Positions 35,001 to 47,341 of a stretch of 64,000 nt of DNA are shown piece by piece. Every line of letters starts with the position of its first letter. Positions within the stretch are counted from its first letter, which is position 1. The position numbers were made by a program, and so were the translations under genes. The stretch comes from Apodemus sylvaticus. Its lineage: Eukaryota > Chordata > Mammalia > Rodentia > Muridae. Where the stretch lies: the NCBI RefSeq assembly GCF_947179515.1, contig NC_067488.1, positions 28,758,539 to 28,822,538 of the forward strand, given 5' to 3'. Below the pieces are notes generated by a model. That model saw only the letters and a list, made by a program, of their open reading frames with translations. It did no database searches and was not told the origin of the DNA.

Positions 35001-38000
35001 TTCATTCTTATTGGTGAGGTACAGTTTTATGTTGCCCTTTAACCTGATATATAATTCTGTGTAGCCTGTGGGCTAAAGCAAAGAGGGAGAAAGGAGAGAT
35101 GATGGCTATTATCTGGTGTCTCTCAGACCTGTTCTTGTGGACAAACATTTAGTTTGCTTTTATTTAGACTTTTTAGCCGCATACTGTTGCTATTGGTGTC
35201 CGTAATCTCACACAAAGCCATTAGTAATGGCAGAGAGAATTACAAGAGAGCATAAGAAATTAAATGACAAAGTGATATCTGGCAATTGGAGGCAAAGGGA
35301 CAGTTTGGGTAGAGGTATAGAAGTTGAGAAGTTAGAAGGACTTAAGTCAGGTAGGTAAAGACAGAGGAGGGTAGAAAGAATAGAGTTCAAGTAGGTCATT
35401 GGAATGTCTTAGGATAAGCGCATCTTTCTGGGGAAGAAAGATGGTTTCTGAAGGACAGATGGACTCTGATGCTGCCTCTGAAAAAACATTTTAAAGGACA
35501 TGGTTTCCATATTCAACAAATAAGTGGATGGCAGAAAGGCTGTGTGCTACTTGGACGAGATATCAGAGGTATAAACCAAGCAGCCTCATTTAATAAGACA
35601 GTTTGGAAAGATCCCAAGTTCTCTCAAGAGCATGTGCCCAAAGTCTGGGGTGTATGGAATAATAGATGATTGAAAGTTTGCCTAAACAGTGAAAGAAATG
35701 CCTGCCATTGTTAGGAGCCTTGGACCTGAAACTGAGGTATGGTTTCCTCAGAAGGATGTATGAAATTTAATCATATATTTCAAAAAATGTAGAAGGATTT
35801 CAAGAAATAGTAGAAAATGATAAAACTGAGGAAAATATTTAGAGAGATACCAAAAATATCTAGACTATTGGATTATTGGAATTGGGAGGGTAGAGACTCA
35901 CCATTTTTTGATTTTGCCTTTCAAGTCAGGATTTGAAGAGTTCAGTAAGGTAGCATAATCACTTGGGTGAAGAGAGCGGGTTCAAAGTCAGCATACTGTC
36001 CAAGTCACTGCAAGTTGTTGAAAAACAATGTGAGGAGCAGCCAGAATTTTGTTCATGTCATGGCCTCATTACCATAATAGTAAATCATCCAATCTGGACA
36101 GGAACATGGAAACATTTTACAAAGAAGTCTATGGCAATAGGAAGAGGGGAGAATCATCCCACAAAGACTCTTAAAGCTTAAATCACAAATGCTCCATGGA
36201 AAGCATGGGCAAGAAAAATTTTATACATACAGAGACCATTGGCTTTTAAAGAAGTAGGCAAGTGAGAGGAGGAGGTGAGGGTGTTCCTAAAGCCCAGGAA
36301 ATACCACTAAATTCTGAGTTAACAGGAAAGTATTGGCAGGAAGTGTTGGTTTGTGGTTATGCACACACAGAAAGCAGCTTTACTTTAGCTGGCCAAACAA
36401 TGAATGGAAAAAGTACAGAGAGATGAGGGGTTAGTGTCTAGTAACCCTTAGCAAACTAACTGATACTCGTGTCAAGAATATCATTTGATTAGTTTCATTA
36501 GCCCCTAAAACTAGTCATCTTTCCAAAATGTTCCTCAAAATCATGAAAGATTTTTTTCCCTTTCACCAGAAAAGGACTAAGAAATGGTGTTGGTTATTTG
36601 AAGTGCTGCAATGAGACACACGGGAAATAGTGTCAAATCCAAAGAGGTTCACAGGCTCTATGTTAGATTTGTATGAGTAAACATTGGTAATGTGAATGTC
36701 TTAAGCTTTGTATTCTTCCGGGAAGCATGAAGATGATGGTGAGTATTTCTACTGCCCATGATAGAGCTTTCTGATTCAGACTCCTTCTCCAGCCTTGTCT
36801 ACTGTAAGACAACAGTGTAGTGTTATACTATTTTAATTACGTTTTGAACACTAACATGGTTGTAAGGTTATTTATTTAACTTGAATTTTGTACATCTTAG
36901 GCTGATTGTCTTCCCTCTAGGACTCAGGCCACTGCTCTTTGAAGTCTTGATGCTTAAAATTTACTCCTGATATAGAAACCTATTTATGTGGGACTTGGTA
37001 CATTTGGAGGTAAGTTTGGTGATATTATGTGTATATATGACACATAATGTATTAGAAGGTTTGTATTAAGTCTAAAGTGCTTTTTATGAGATAATTACAT
37101 ATATTTATTTTCATAAATTAGAAATACTAAATATCCTTCTTTCGAGATATTCTTTAAAGATTGTTTATAGATATCTTACAGAAATATTTTATTTTGGATA
37201 GACTTTGTTTTGTAAGGAACAACTAAATGTGCCTGTCAGCTAGATGAAAAACTGTTTAGGTTACTCATTTCTGAAAAATGTCAACAGTTTCATCTTGTTG
37301 TGTAGATAGATTTTTTTTGGCTAGTTTGTTTTACTCTGTCACTCTATGACACCTTTATGATGAGCTGAAAGCCAGAGAGTTGCATTTTCAACAAGGAAGA
37401 ATTACTGGCTAGCTTGGCAAAGAAGGACCACGTTATATACTCTGGGCTCTACTTGATGGTATGGTACTTACTTATTCTCTGTGGTGTCTTCCAGCAGAAA
37501 AAAATCTAGGAAGTCCCACCTGCTATGTCTGTGTGAATAGACAGAAAAATTTAATGAAATTTGGATCTGGATCATAGATCATCTGGATCACAGATCAAGT
37601 GATTAAGAAAAAATTTTTCTTGATTGTCTTTGATCAAAAAGTAGATGAGATTTTAGGAAGACATACTATGTTTCAGCAGAGAAAATGGCCTAGTCTTCTA
37701 GGTTCTCAGATTCTATTCCCATGCACTTGGTGTGAAATTCTTTGTACCTTTTGTAAACTGCATGTGAGTGTTGAATATGTAGACCCCCATGTGCTCTCTT
37801 TCACTCTAGCAAACAAAGTCTAAATTTCACTAGCTATCCTGTCCTTCATCTTTCATAAGTTATTGAGTCTTACTAGATAATTCATTTTCTTCTTGTTAAT
37901 TTTCTAAGAGCTCCAGACACTTATTGCAACTCTTATTGCTTGTTGTCTAGTCTTTTCTCTAAGGGTGTGGGGTATCAGTGTAAGCTCAAGACTGAGGACT

Positions 38001-38754
38001 CATTATTAGCCTATAAGGATATGTCATCTCATCGGCTAACCAACACAGTCAACTCAATGACCAACACAATCATTGCAGAAGCCTCAAAGCTCTGTGTGTG
38101 ATTTGGTAAGATATTGAAAGTATTATGGTCTGAATATGTTTGAGGTTATACAGCAGTTCCACATGTTGATGGCAAAGCCCCCATTGTAGTGGGGGACAGC
38201 TGGCAGAATTTTAAGATGATATGCTCTAATGGAAGTAGCATAGGCCTTGGGTACCACTTTCTGAATGGATTAACATAAGTCTTAATGGGTACAATAGCTT
38301 TTGAGAAGATTATTATAAGGCCGGTTTTGTTGTATTATCTTTTTTGTCTTGTTTGCTGTCTCACTATTTGTTTTTCCTTTCTCTAGGCCACATGATTCCA
38401 CTATGATGTTGTCCACCATTTGTGATATAGCCAGATGATCATCACAAAAATCAAGCAGATTCAAGGTTTATGCTCTTAGATCTCCAAAGTTATAAATTTT
38501 TAATTTTCTATATTAGGAAGCATCAGATATTTTGTTATAGGGTCAGAAAATGTACTATGTGACAATGAATAATTTAATTACAAACTCTGGTAATAACTAG
38601 TATAAAGATGTATCTAGACCCTTCTCATGCTGTCTTCCAAATCCATCTGAACTAAGTTAATTATTGGCAGATGCTACAATTTTCTCCAATTTAGGGCAAA
38701 AATGTACACCCCTATTCAACTACATTCAATCCTTATATTCTAGTTTTCCTTCTG
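32006..38754. other. Longest mostly unique stretch, no gene recognised
   Basis: About 6.7 kb with no element or exon I can support. Frames of 60-74 residues (31992-32201, 34864-35064, 35469-35669, 35963-36181, 37599-37823) lack recognised motifs. A 16-bp motif (ATCTGGATCAtAGATC / ATCTGGATCAcAGATC) is tandemly duplicated at 37565-37596, and a short CACACA/TACATA stretch lies at 34780-34810. Confidence 0.5.
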
Positions 38755-39200
38755 TTGCTCTTATAAATGCTTTGACAAAAAGAAAGAATTTATTTGGTTT
38801 ATACTTTCAGGTCATAGTCAATCATTGAAGAATCTCAGAGATAGAACTGAAAGGCAAAAACCTTACACTTTCAGGTCATAGTCTATCATTGAAGAATCTC
38901 AGAGATAGAACTCAAAGGCAAAAACCAGAGAGAAATGCTGCTTTCTGGCTTGTTTCCTTCTTTATGCTTACCTAGCATTCTTGTATATTCTGGTACCCTC
39001 TTTCAATTGACTGGGGCCTTCTGCATCAATTAATAATCAACACCATCTCTCAAATATGATTTTTTTCACAGACTGATCAGATCTAGACAATTCCCCAATC
39101 TAGCCTTTCTTTCAGATGACCATAGGCTAACTGCTTTTAGTAGGCTTACCTCCAACTTTGCCACACTAATAGTCTTAGTTAAGGTTTATGTTAAAGTCTT
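38755..39200 (+). mobile_element. Rodent interspersed repeat (family uncertain)
   Basis: TTATTTGGTTTATACTTTCA, GTCATAGTC, ATTGAAGAATCTCAGAGATA, then AGAAATGCTGCTTTCTGGCT and CTTGTTTCC. The same order of blocks (CTTACTGGCTTGCTCCTTCT etc.) occurs at 54.2-54.5 kb. A known high-copy rodent sequence, but I cannot assign the family. Confidence 0.55.
38801..38928 (+). repeat. 64-bp tandem duplication
   Basis: Copy 1 38801-38864, copy 2 38865-38928, differing at only a few positions (for example AGTCAATC/AGTCTATC and CTGAAAGG/CTCAAAGG). It lies within the rodent repeat. Confidence 0.92.
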
Positions 39201-39640
39201 TCTTTCACTACAGAGTTCTCCCAATATATTCTATATTGGAGTCTCTAAAAATCCATGTGAGGCATGCTGGGTAAATCTTTTGCTTAGCAATCATTGTATA
39301 AATGGCATTTATTCACAGTTTAATGACCTGTGTTTTTTTAAAGTTTTCTTGGAGATTACACCAATATTTAGTTTGTACTACCAATTTTCTGTCTTCTGCA
39401 ATGGTTCAAAATCCATAAAACTTACCTTGGACCCCTGCTCAAAAATGGACTCAGATTATGTCTGAATTTTGCAGGCAAAGAAGGCCAGCTTTTCTGTGAT
39501 TTTAATACCTATCTCAGATTGATAAAGTAAGACTCTTATTCTGAAGGTACAAACTCAACAAACCTTCCATAGTATCAAGAAGTCTTCTTATATTTTCCTT
39601 GAGTATTTGCTTCACACTTTGTCTCTGTATCTCTTCCAGT
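39201..39640. other. Unique stretch
   Basis: Nothing recognised. Confidence 0.45.
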
Positions 39641-40440
39641 ATCCAGGACCTCAAGCAGTACTATAGAGCATTAATGACAAAAACTGTAATGTATTGGTAC
39701 AGGGATAGGCAGGTAGATCAATGGAATAGAATTGAAGACCCAGAAATGAACCCACATACCTATGGCTACTTGATCTTTGACAAAGGAGTTAAAACCATCC
39801 AGGACACTGTCAATAGGACAAAATGGCAACCAACTAATGGGAAAAGATCTTTACCAACCCATACATCCGACAGAGGGCTAATATCCGATATATACAAAGA
39901 ATTCAAGAAATTAGACTCCAGAGAGCCAAATAAACCTATTTAAAAAATGGGGTACAGAGCTAAACAAGAATTTTCAACTGCAGAATATCAAGTGGCTTAG
40001 AAGCACCTAAAGAAATGGTCAACATTCTTAGTCATCAGGGAAGTGCAAATCAAAACAACCCTGAGATTTCACCTCACACCAGTCAGAATGGCTAAGATCA
40101 AAAGCTTAAGAGTCAGCAAGTGCTGGTGAGGATGTGGAGAAAGAGGAGCACTCCTCCACTGCTGGTCAGATTGCAAGACGGTGCTACCACTCTGGAAATC
40201 ACTTTGGCAGTTCCTCAGAAAATTAGACATAATACTATCAGAGGACCCTGCTATACCTCTCCTGGGCATATACCCAGAATATTCTTCAGCATGGAATAAG
40301 GACACATATTCCATGATGTTCTTAGCAGCCTTATTTATAATATGCTGGAAAGAACCCAGATGTCCCTCAACAGAGGAATGGATATTGAAAATATGGTACA
40401 TTTACATAATGGATTTCTACTCAGCTACTAAAAATAATTC
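39641..40440 (+). pseudogene. LINE-1 ORF2 C-terminal fragment with internal deletion
   Basis: Sense ORF2 from LKQYYRALMTKT through NRIEDPEMNPHTYGYLIFDK, then a jump at about 39803 from the KTIQ codons straight to DTVNRTKWQP. The L1 at 24.4 kb has about 300 bp between the same points. It continues to WYIYIMDFYSATK and ends about 20 codons before the family's usual stop. No 3' UTR or tail. Confidence 0.9.
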
Positions 40441-40850
40441 GAGAAGGTTTCTTAATTTGCTTCACCATTAGTAATCCTTATTTATTAAGAGCTTTATCAT
40501 CATTGGGAGTGATATGATGCATACTTAGGGTTTGAATTTAGGTCCTTGGAATCCATCACAAACTTGGTGCTTAACTGTGACCTCCTCCTTGACTGGATTT
40601 TAAGTCCAGTTTGCGTGGACACAGGAAAATAAGTGAAGCTACATGCCTTGATACATCTGTGTAACAAATTCTAGGTTCTCTGCCCAATCACATGGTTTCT
40701 CATCAGGTACTAACTGAGTGCATACAACAGCTTTCACCCCACCCACTAACTTCAATACATTCTTCTTTTACATCCCTGTTCACCCCTGCAATTCACTGAA
40801 TCCTGTGTTCTCCTGAAATACCAGGATCGGTGTGACAGGCTTGCCTCAGT
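40441..40850. other. Unassigned segment before ERV remnant
   Basis: No motif recognised. It could belong to the same decayed provirus. Confidence 0.35.
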
Positions 40851-40859
40851 TAGTAAGGA

Positions 40860-42060
40860 CCTCACTCACATGGATTCGCAATCCTACTGACAACCGTGAC
40901 CCAACATTGTGTTGATGGATCTGATCTCAAAACTGATCCCAGAGGTTATAAAGATGGGTCTATAGTCTATAGTCTATCATTTAAAATAAGTGGAGCGTGA
41001 TTCTTACTCAAAGTGAAACTGGTTCAGGTGGCAGAATTACTACACTTAACTTACAGAGCTTGTCAACTAGTGAAACATTAGAGAATGAATCCATATTAAG
41101 AACAGATACAGTTTGGGAGTTCCTTTCACATGCTTCTAGGATGAGAGGATTTCTCAGCTCACAAAAAAAGAGGTGATAACTTGAGAAACTTTCAAGGTAT
41201 TCATGTTGTCGTGAAGGATGGCTGTTATAAAGGTTGAAATTTTCCTATAGTAAAGGAGCTATGCTAAACATAAAGCTGAAACAGGACATGAAGTCCAACA
41301 AGCTGCTGCAATGAAGGCTATCATACAACCTTTCCTCACAGAGGGTAAATCTTAGTGACACTGAAATGAAAGCAAACCCTCCTGATGTATGTTATACTGA
41401 CACAGTCCCTGGGACTCTCAAGATGGCCTTTTGTGATTCAAAGGAATATTAATAAAATTTCTCCATAAAGGTACTCATGGAGTGGGCTACCACCAATGCA
41501 GCAACTGTCACAGGATAGCCAGTTATGTCAATTGCTAGCAGCATAATTCTGTAAAAACTATAAAAATGGGGCATTTTGTCACCTAAATCCTCAAAGGTAC
41601 TTTGAAAGCAATCAGATAGATTTTATCCAACATCTACAGGACTTAAAAATGTCTTACTGTATACATCAGGACCTGGCGCATCATTTTCTTTTTGAGAAAC
41701 TACAGCTATTAGAGTTATTGAAATGAGATGGTTGATTCATGTTTAAATTTAGACATCCCATATTTTGCACAAAGTGATGAGAACTTACTTAGTAGAAACA
41801 CCTATGAAAGACTTATGTAATATTATTCCTTATACTGAAAAGTATATTCTATTTATCATGCACATTCTTTTAGATAAACTAATAACATACTTTTACTAAG
41901 TTAGCAAAATTTGCAAAGGCATGTGGACTTAATATGCCAAAGGTGCTCTGAGTAGCCCTACAGTTTTTCGATCTCCTCACTCAAGGATACATTGATTATG
42001 CTTGGGAATCAGATATTGAAAGCTGAATCTTTAAAAAAATTATTGGAGAATTTTGTACAT
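40860..42060 (+). pseudogene. Decayed endogenous retrovirus pol (RNase H / integrase region)
   Basis: Broken plus-strand reading. At 41022-41078 the window translates to V-Q-V-A-E-L-L-H-L-T-Y-R-A-C-Q and meets a stop five codons later, resembling class I retrovirus RNase H. An IDF-type motif near 41610 and a KACGL-type block near 41915 fit integrase order. Many stops and frameshifts; no intact LTR, gag or env identified. Silent relic. Confidence 0.5.
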
Positions 42061-43844
42061 GTATGTAATGTAACTTGATTAAATCCATCTCATCTATCTG
42101 CTAGCCTCTTGCTACATTTCCCTCCCAGATTTGCAACAAATGGAAACCACTACAAGAAAAACCAACCAGTAAAAAGGTGAATTGTGGTGTTTAGCTAATG
42201 GGTACACTCTTGCACCAGAAATCAGAAAATATTCTATAAGAGCCAGTGAAAAGATTGTAAGGGCCAGAGGACCATGGGATTTGGTGTGAGATTATGTAAT
42301 TTAGTAATGTCAGAAGCTACACTTACAGACTATTATCAACATGATGGCCTAAGCCTCAGTTGAACAAGGATGATCCTAATAGGCATGCCAACGAGAAATG
42401 GGAAAAGCCGATGAGGCCTCAACAAAGAACTACAGAAACTAAAGAATTCTGACAGTTGGAGAAATTATCTTCCCCAGGGAAGAACATACCAATTGGTTAT
42501 ATAATATTAATTCCATATACTCTTTTTAAAAACCTACTAAATTCATTTTGTACTGCCAGCATGTGCATGCCTATGGTGCCATCTGTTGGAACATGGATAG
42601 CCTATCATGTCTGACGTTTATCTCTTCTGCTACCCTGTCTTATTGCATAGTTACCTGACAAAATATTGCAAAATGTTTACATTCATTTCACTGTGGGTTA
42701 AGTCTACCTATTTACTATCTTTCTCTAAACTACATTTTCATAATCTTCAACAAGAATATTTCATCTATTAGAAGGGACTTGAGAATAATTGTTCTTGATT
42801 TTATGGGATGAGACCTTACTAAGTAGTGTTAACAATAAATCCAGTAGTAAAATTGCAGTGGGTCAATGTTTGGGGCAACTGAGAATTCTAACCAATTGGA
42901 AGAGTACTGTAATTAGGACCCTCAGTTAGAGTACCCTACATCCAGTAGGTAGAATTGATTTTAAATGTAAATGATGGTCCAAGACTTTCCTAACAACTAG
43001 TAACTTTGGAAAGTGAGCAGATTCACCAATAATGCTCTAGCAATACTCCTATGTTTAACTCTCTTTAAAAAAAAAAACCTACTTGCTAATCATTCTTCTA
43101 ATTTTCTATAGGCCTTTGGTCAGTTGTAGTCTCATCAAATCAGACCACAAAAATTATAGTGGCTAGTGTTTCCAATGGAGACCATATGAAAAGCAACCTT
43201 CAACAAATCACCCTATGACTTAAATAGTTCTTTGTTTTTCCTGAGAGAAAAATAAATTATTCTAATATGTTGACCAGGGAGTATGCAATTTAAATATCAA
43301 ATTTAATAACTTTTAGAGCAGTGGGCCATATAGTTGCCATCTGGAAGAAATTAAGAGATACAAATATGTTATCAGGCTAGGGAACATGAATCTACAGCAA
43401 TGCTTTATAACATCTGTGGGGTTCATCCACCAACCTCTTGAAATTCCCTAGGCGTGTGGTTACTAGGATACAATCTCTGGCTATTTGTTTCAATTATTTT
43501 TCATCTTACTATTTATTTTTCACTTCAGAATTCTTTAGAAGATATCTATACCTATTCAGAATTCTATAAAAAGACCTTTGTTGTCATCTCTTATCAGATT
43601 ACTCATTTGGTAAGGGCAATTCTTGCTAGAGTGACTATTTATTAGAACTGTTTTCATATCATGAGGGAGATTTATGAGTGTCTTTCAGTTGTGTAGCAAC
43701 ATCTAAATTCATTAATCTTATATGAAAGGTGGACTGATGATGTTGAACTTTCCTTGAGCTCTGTGTTCAAGGAAAACATTGATGATTATGAAATACACTC
43801 ATCATTTCATATTTTAGTAACTATTTTACCTAATTTAGTGTGTG
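42061..43844. other. Unassigned stretch after ERV remnant
   Basis: Might contain further decayed provirus, but no frame or LTR edge is recognisable. Confidence 0.4.
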
Positions 43845-43887
43845 CATGCATGTGCGTGCATGTGTGTGTGTGTGTGCGCGCGCGCGC

Positions 43888-43940
<53 letters not shown>

Positions 43941-44072
43941 AGGATCATAATGCATATGTGGAGGCCAGAGGACAACTTTTAAGAGCCAGTTCTCTCCTTC
44001 TACCATGTGATTTTCAGGAATCAAACTTTGGTTGTCAGGTGTGGTAGTAAGCAGTTGCTGATCCCCCTAACC
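43845..44072 (-). mobile_element. B3-type SINE with (TG)(CG)(TG) tail
   Basis: The minus strand starts at GGGGGATCAGCAACTGCTTA and passes GGTAGAAGGAGAGAACTGGC and AAAAGTTGTCCTCTGGCCTC into the CA/CG array that occupies the tail. Confidence 0.8.
43857..43937 (+). repeat. (TG)n-(CG)13-(TG)n alternating Pu/Py tract
   Basis: Uninterrupted alternating purine-pyrimidine: TG units, then 13 CG units (43877-43902), then about 17 TG units to 43936. Confidence 0.97.
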
Positions 44073-44082
44073 TTATTTAAAA

Positions 44083-44141
44083 CCAACCAACCAACCAACC
44101 AACCAACCAACCAACCAACCACCACCACCAACAACAACAGG
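44083..44141 (+). repeat. (CCAA)n-(CCA)n-(CAA)n compound repeat
   Basis: About nine CCAA units, then CCACCACCA and CAACAACAA. Confidence 0.95.
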
Positions 44142-44543
44142 AACAACAAATTCCAAAGAAGTGAACTAAAAGAAATAATAAAAGGGCAGAAGTTATGAAA
44201 TGGAAACAAATAAAAACACACAAAAAAAATCAATGAAACACACAGTTGATTTCTTGGAAAAAAAATAGCCATCTTGGTAAATTTTTAAGCAAATTAACCA
44301 AAAGTGAGTAGAGCCAAGTTGATAAAATTATACATGAAAAAGGGGATATCACAAAGATCATAAAATAAATTCAGAAAGCCATAAGGACATAGTTTAAAAG
44401 CCTGTATCTCACTATGTTGGAAAGCTTAAAAGAAAGAATGCATCTGAACTATTAAAGTTAACCCAAGACAATGATTTGAACAGAAATATAGCAAATAAGA
44501 TGAATGAAGCAATGATATAAAAGGGTGGATCCTATCAGAATTC

Positions 44544-44544
<1 letters not shown>
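44142..44544 (+). mobile_element. Old L1 ORF2 remnant, left part (target of the young L1)
   Basis: Diverged sense L1 ORF2 (AACTAAAAGAAATAATAAAA, GCAATGATATAAAAGGGTGG). It ends in the target-site duplication and resumes at 49105. Confidence 0.65.
44531..44544. other. Target-site duplication, left copy (14 bp)
   Basis: CCTATCAGAATTCT, identical to 49105-49118. Confidence 0.95.
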
Positions 44545-44575
<31 letters not shown>

Positions 44576-44822
44576 CTTTTTTTATTGATATATTTTTATT
44601 TACATTTCAAATGATTTCCCCTTTTCTGGGTCCCCACTCCCTGCAAGTCCCATAAGCCCTCGTCCCTCCCCCTGTTCCTCCATTTACCCCTTCCCACTTC
44701 CCTGTTCTGGAATTCCCCTATACTCTTGCACTGAGTCTTTCCAGAACCAGGGGGCCACTCCTCCATTCTTTTTGGACATCATTTAATATGTGGATTATGT
44801 CTTGGGTATTAAAGTTTCTAGG

Positions 44823-45870
44823 CTAATATCCACTTATCAGTGAGTGCATACCATGATTGATCTTTTGAGACTGGGCTACCTCACTTAGTATGATGTTCTC
44901 CAGCTCCATCCATTTGTCTAAGAATTTCATGAATTCATTGTTTCTAATGGCTGAATAGTACTCCATTGTGTAAATATACCACAGTTTTTGTATCCATTCC
45001 TCCGTTGAAGGACACCTGGGTTCTTTCCAGCTTCTGGCTACTACAAATACAGCTGCTATGAACATAGTGGAGCATGTGTCCTTATTGCATGCTGAAGAAT
45101 CCTCTGGGTATATGTCCAGGAGTGGAATAACAGGGTCCTCAGGAAGTGTCATGCCCAGTTTTCTGAGGAACGGCCAGACTGATTTCCAAAGTGGTTGCAC
45201 CATCTTGCAATCCCACCAGCAGTGGAGGAGTATTCCTCTTTCTCCACATCCTCGCCAACACCTGCTGTCTCTTGAGTTTTTTATCTTAGCCATTCTGACT
45301 GCTGTGAGGTGAAATCTCAGGGTTGTTTTGATTTGCATTTCCCTAGTGATTAATGATGTTGAACATTTCTTAAGGTGTTTCTCAGCTCTCCGAAGTTCTT
45401 CATGTGAAAATTCTTTGTTTAGCTCCGTACCCCACTTTTTAATGGGGTTATTTGGTTCTCTGGGTTCTACCTTCTTGAGTTCTTTATGTATATTAGATAT
45501 TAGCCCTCTGTTGGATTTAGGGTTGGTGAAGATCCTTTCCCAATCTGTTGGTTGACGTTTTGTCCTTTTGACAGTGTCCTTTGCCTTATAGAAACTTTGT
45601 AGTTTTATGAGGTCCCATTTGTCAATTCTTGATCTTAGAGCGTAAGCTATTGGTGTTCTATTCAGGAACTTTTCCCCTGTGCCCATGTCCTCAAGTGTCT
45701 TCCCCAGTTTCTTTTCTATTAGTTTCAGTGTGTCAGGTTTTATGTGGAGGTCCTTGATGCATTTGGAGTTGAGCTTAGTACAAGGAGATAAGAATGGATC
45801 GATTCACATTCTTCTGCATGCTGACCTCCAATTGAACCAGCACCATTTGTTGAAAAGACTATCTTTTTTT
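44823..45870 (-). pseudogene. L1 ORF2 C-terminal part
   Basis: From about 45870, where a 7-A run (sense; 6 A in the copy at 24.76 kb) causes a shift into a TAG. The frame 44823-45686 is open for 287 codons. It contains the cysteine-rich region RCWRGCGERGILLHCWWDC and ends HGMHSLISGY-stop, the usual end of rodent ORF2. Confidence 0.9.
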
Positions 45871-46215
45871 CCACTGGATGCTTTCAGCTCCTTTGTTGAA
45901 GATCAAGTGACCATAGGTATGTTGGTTCATTTCTGGGTCTTTAATCCTATTCCATTGATCTGCTTGCTTGACGTTGTACCAATACCATGCAGTTTTTATC
46001 ACTATTGCTCTGTAGTAAAGTTTAAAGTCTGGGGTACTGAATCTCCCTGAAGTTCTTTTACTGTTGAGAATAGTTTTAGCTATCCTGGATTTTTGTTATT
46101 CCAGATGAATTTAAGAATTGCTCTTTCTAGCTCTATGAAGAACTGGGTTGAGATTTTTATGGGGATAGCGTTGAATCTGTAGATAGCCTTTGGCAATATG
46201 GCCATTTTAACTATA

Positions 46216-47046
46216 TTAATCCTGCAAATCCATGAGCATGAAAGATTTTTTCCATTTTCTGAGATCTTCTTTGATTTCCTTCTTCAGAGATCTGAAGTTC
46301 TTGTCATATAGGTCTTTCACTTGTTTGGTTAGAGTCACCCCAAGATACTTTATGCTGTTTGTAGCTATCGTGAAGGGAGTCATTTCCCTAATTTCTTTCT
46401 CAGTCTGCTTATCCTTTGAATATATAAAGGCTACTGATTTGCTTGCATTGATTTTGTAGCCAGCCACTTTGCTGAAGTTGTTTATCAGCTGTAGGAGTTC
46501 TCTAGTAGAGTTTTTAGGGTCACTTAAGTAAACTATCATATCATCTGCAAATAGCGGTAGTTTGACTTCTTCCTTTCCAATTTGTATCCCTTTGACTTCC
46601 TTATGTTGTCTAATTGCTCTAGCTAGGACTTCAAAAACTACATTGAAAAGATATGGAGAGAGGGGGCAGCCTTGTTTAGTCCCTGATTTTAGTGGGATTT
46701 CTTCAAGTTTCTCTCCATTTAGTTTGATGTTGGCTACTGGTTTGCTGTATATTGCTTTTACTGTGTTTAGGTATGGGCCTTGAATTCCTGTCCTTTCCAA
46801 AACTTTTAGCATGTAAGGATGCTGAATTTTGTCAAATGCTTTTTCAGAATCTAATGAAATGATCATGTGGTTTCTTTTTTCTTTGAGTTTGTTTATGTAG
46901 TGGATTGCATTTATGGATTTCCTTATATTGAACCATCCCTGCATCCCTGGGATGAAGCCTACTTGATCATGGTGGATGATCGTTTTGATGTGTTCTTTGA
47001 TTCCATGGGCAAGAATTTTATTGAGTATTTTTGCATCGATATTCAT
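46216..47046 (-). pseudogene. L1 ORF2 reverse-transcriptase part
   Basis: 276 codons with reverse-transcriptase motifs: SLDSEKAFDK (first catalytic Asp about residue 66), SGTKQGCPLSPYLFN, and FADDMIVY with the two catalytic Asp at about residues 168-169 (FADD at 46540-46551). The domain looks chemically complete but is out of frame with the endonuclease part. An 8-A run (sense) at 47244-47251 shifts the frame upstream, and another shift lies near 46240. Confidence 0.92.
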
Positions 47047-47341
47047 AAGGGAAATTGGCCTGAAATTCTCTTTCTTAGTTGGATCTTTGTGTGATTTTGG
47101 TATCAGTGTAATAGTGGTTTTGAATAAGGAGTTGGGTAGTGTTCCTTCTGTTTCTATTTGGTGGAAAAGTTTGAAGAGTATTGGTGTTAAGTCTTCTTTG
47201 AAGGTCTGATAGAATTCTGCACTGAAACCATCTGGTCCTGTGCTTTTTTTTGGGCGGAAGCCTATCTATGACCCCTTCTATTTCTTTAGAGGTTATGGGT
47301 CTGTTTAGATGGTCTATTTGATCCTGGTTTAATTTTGGTAA

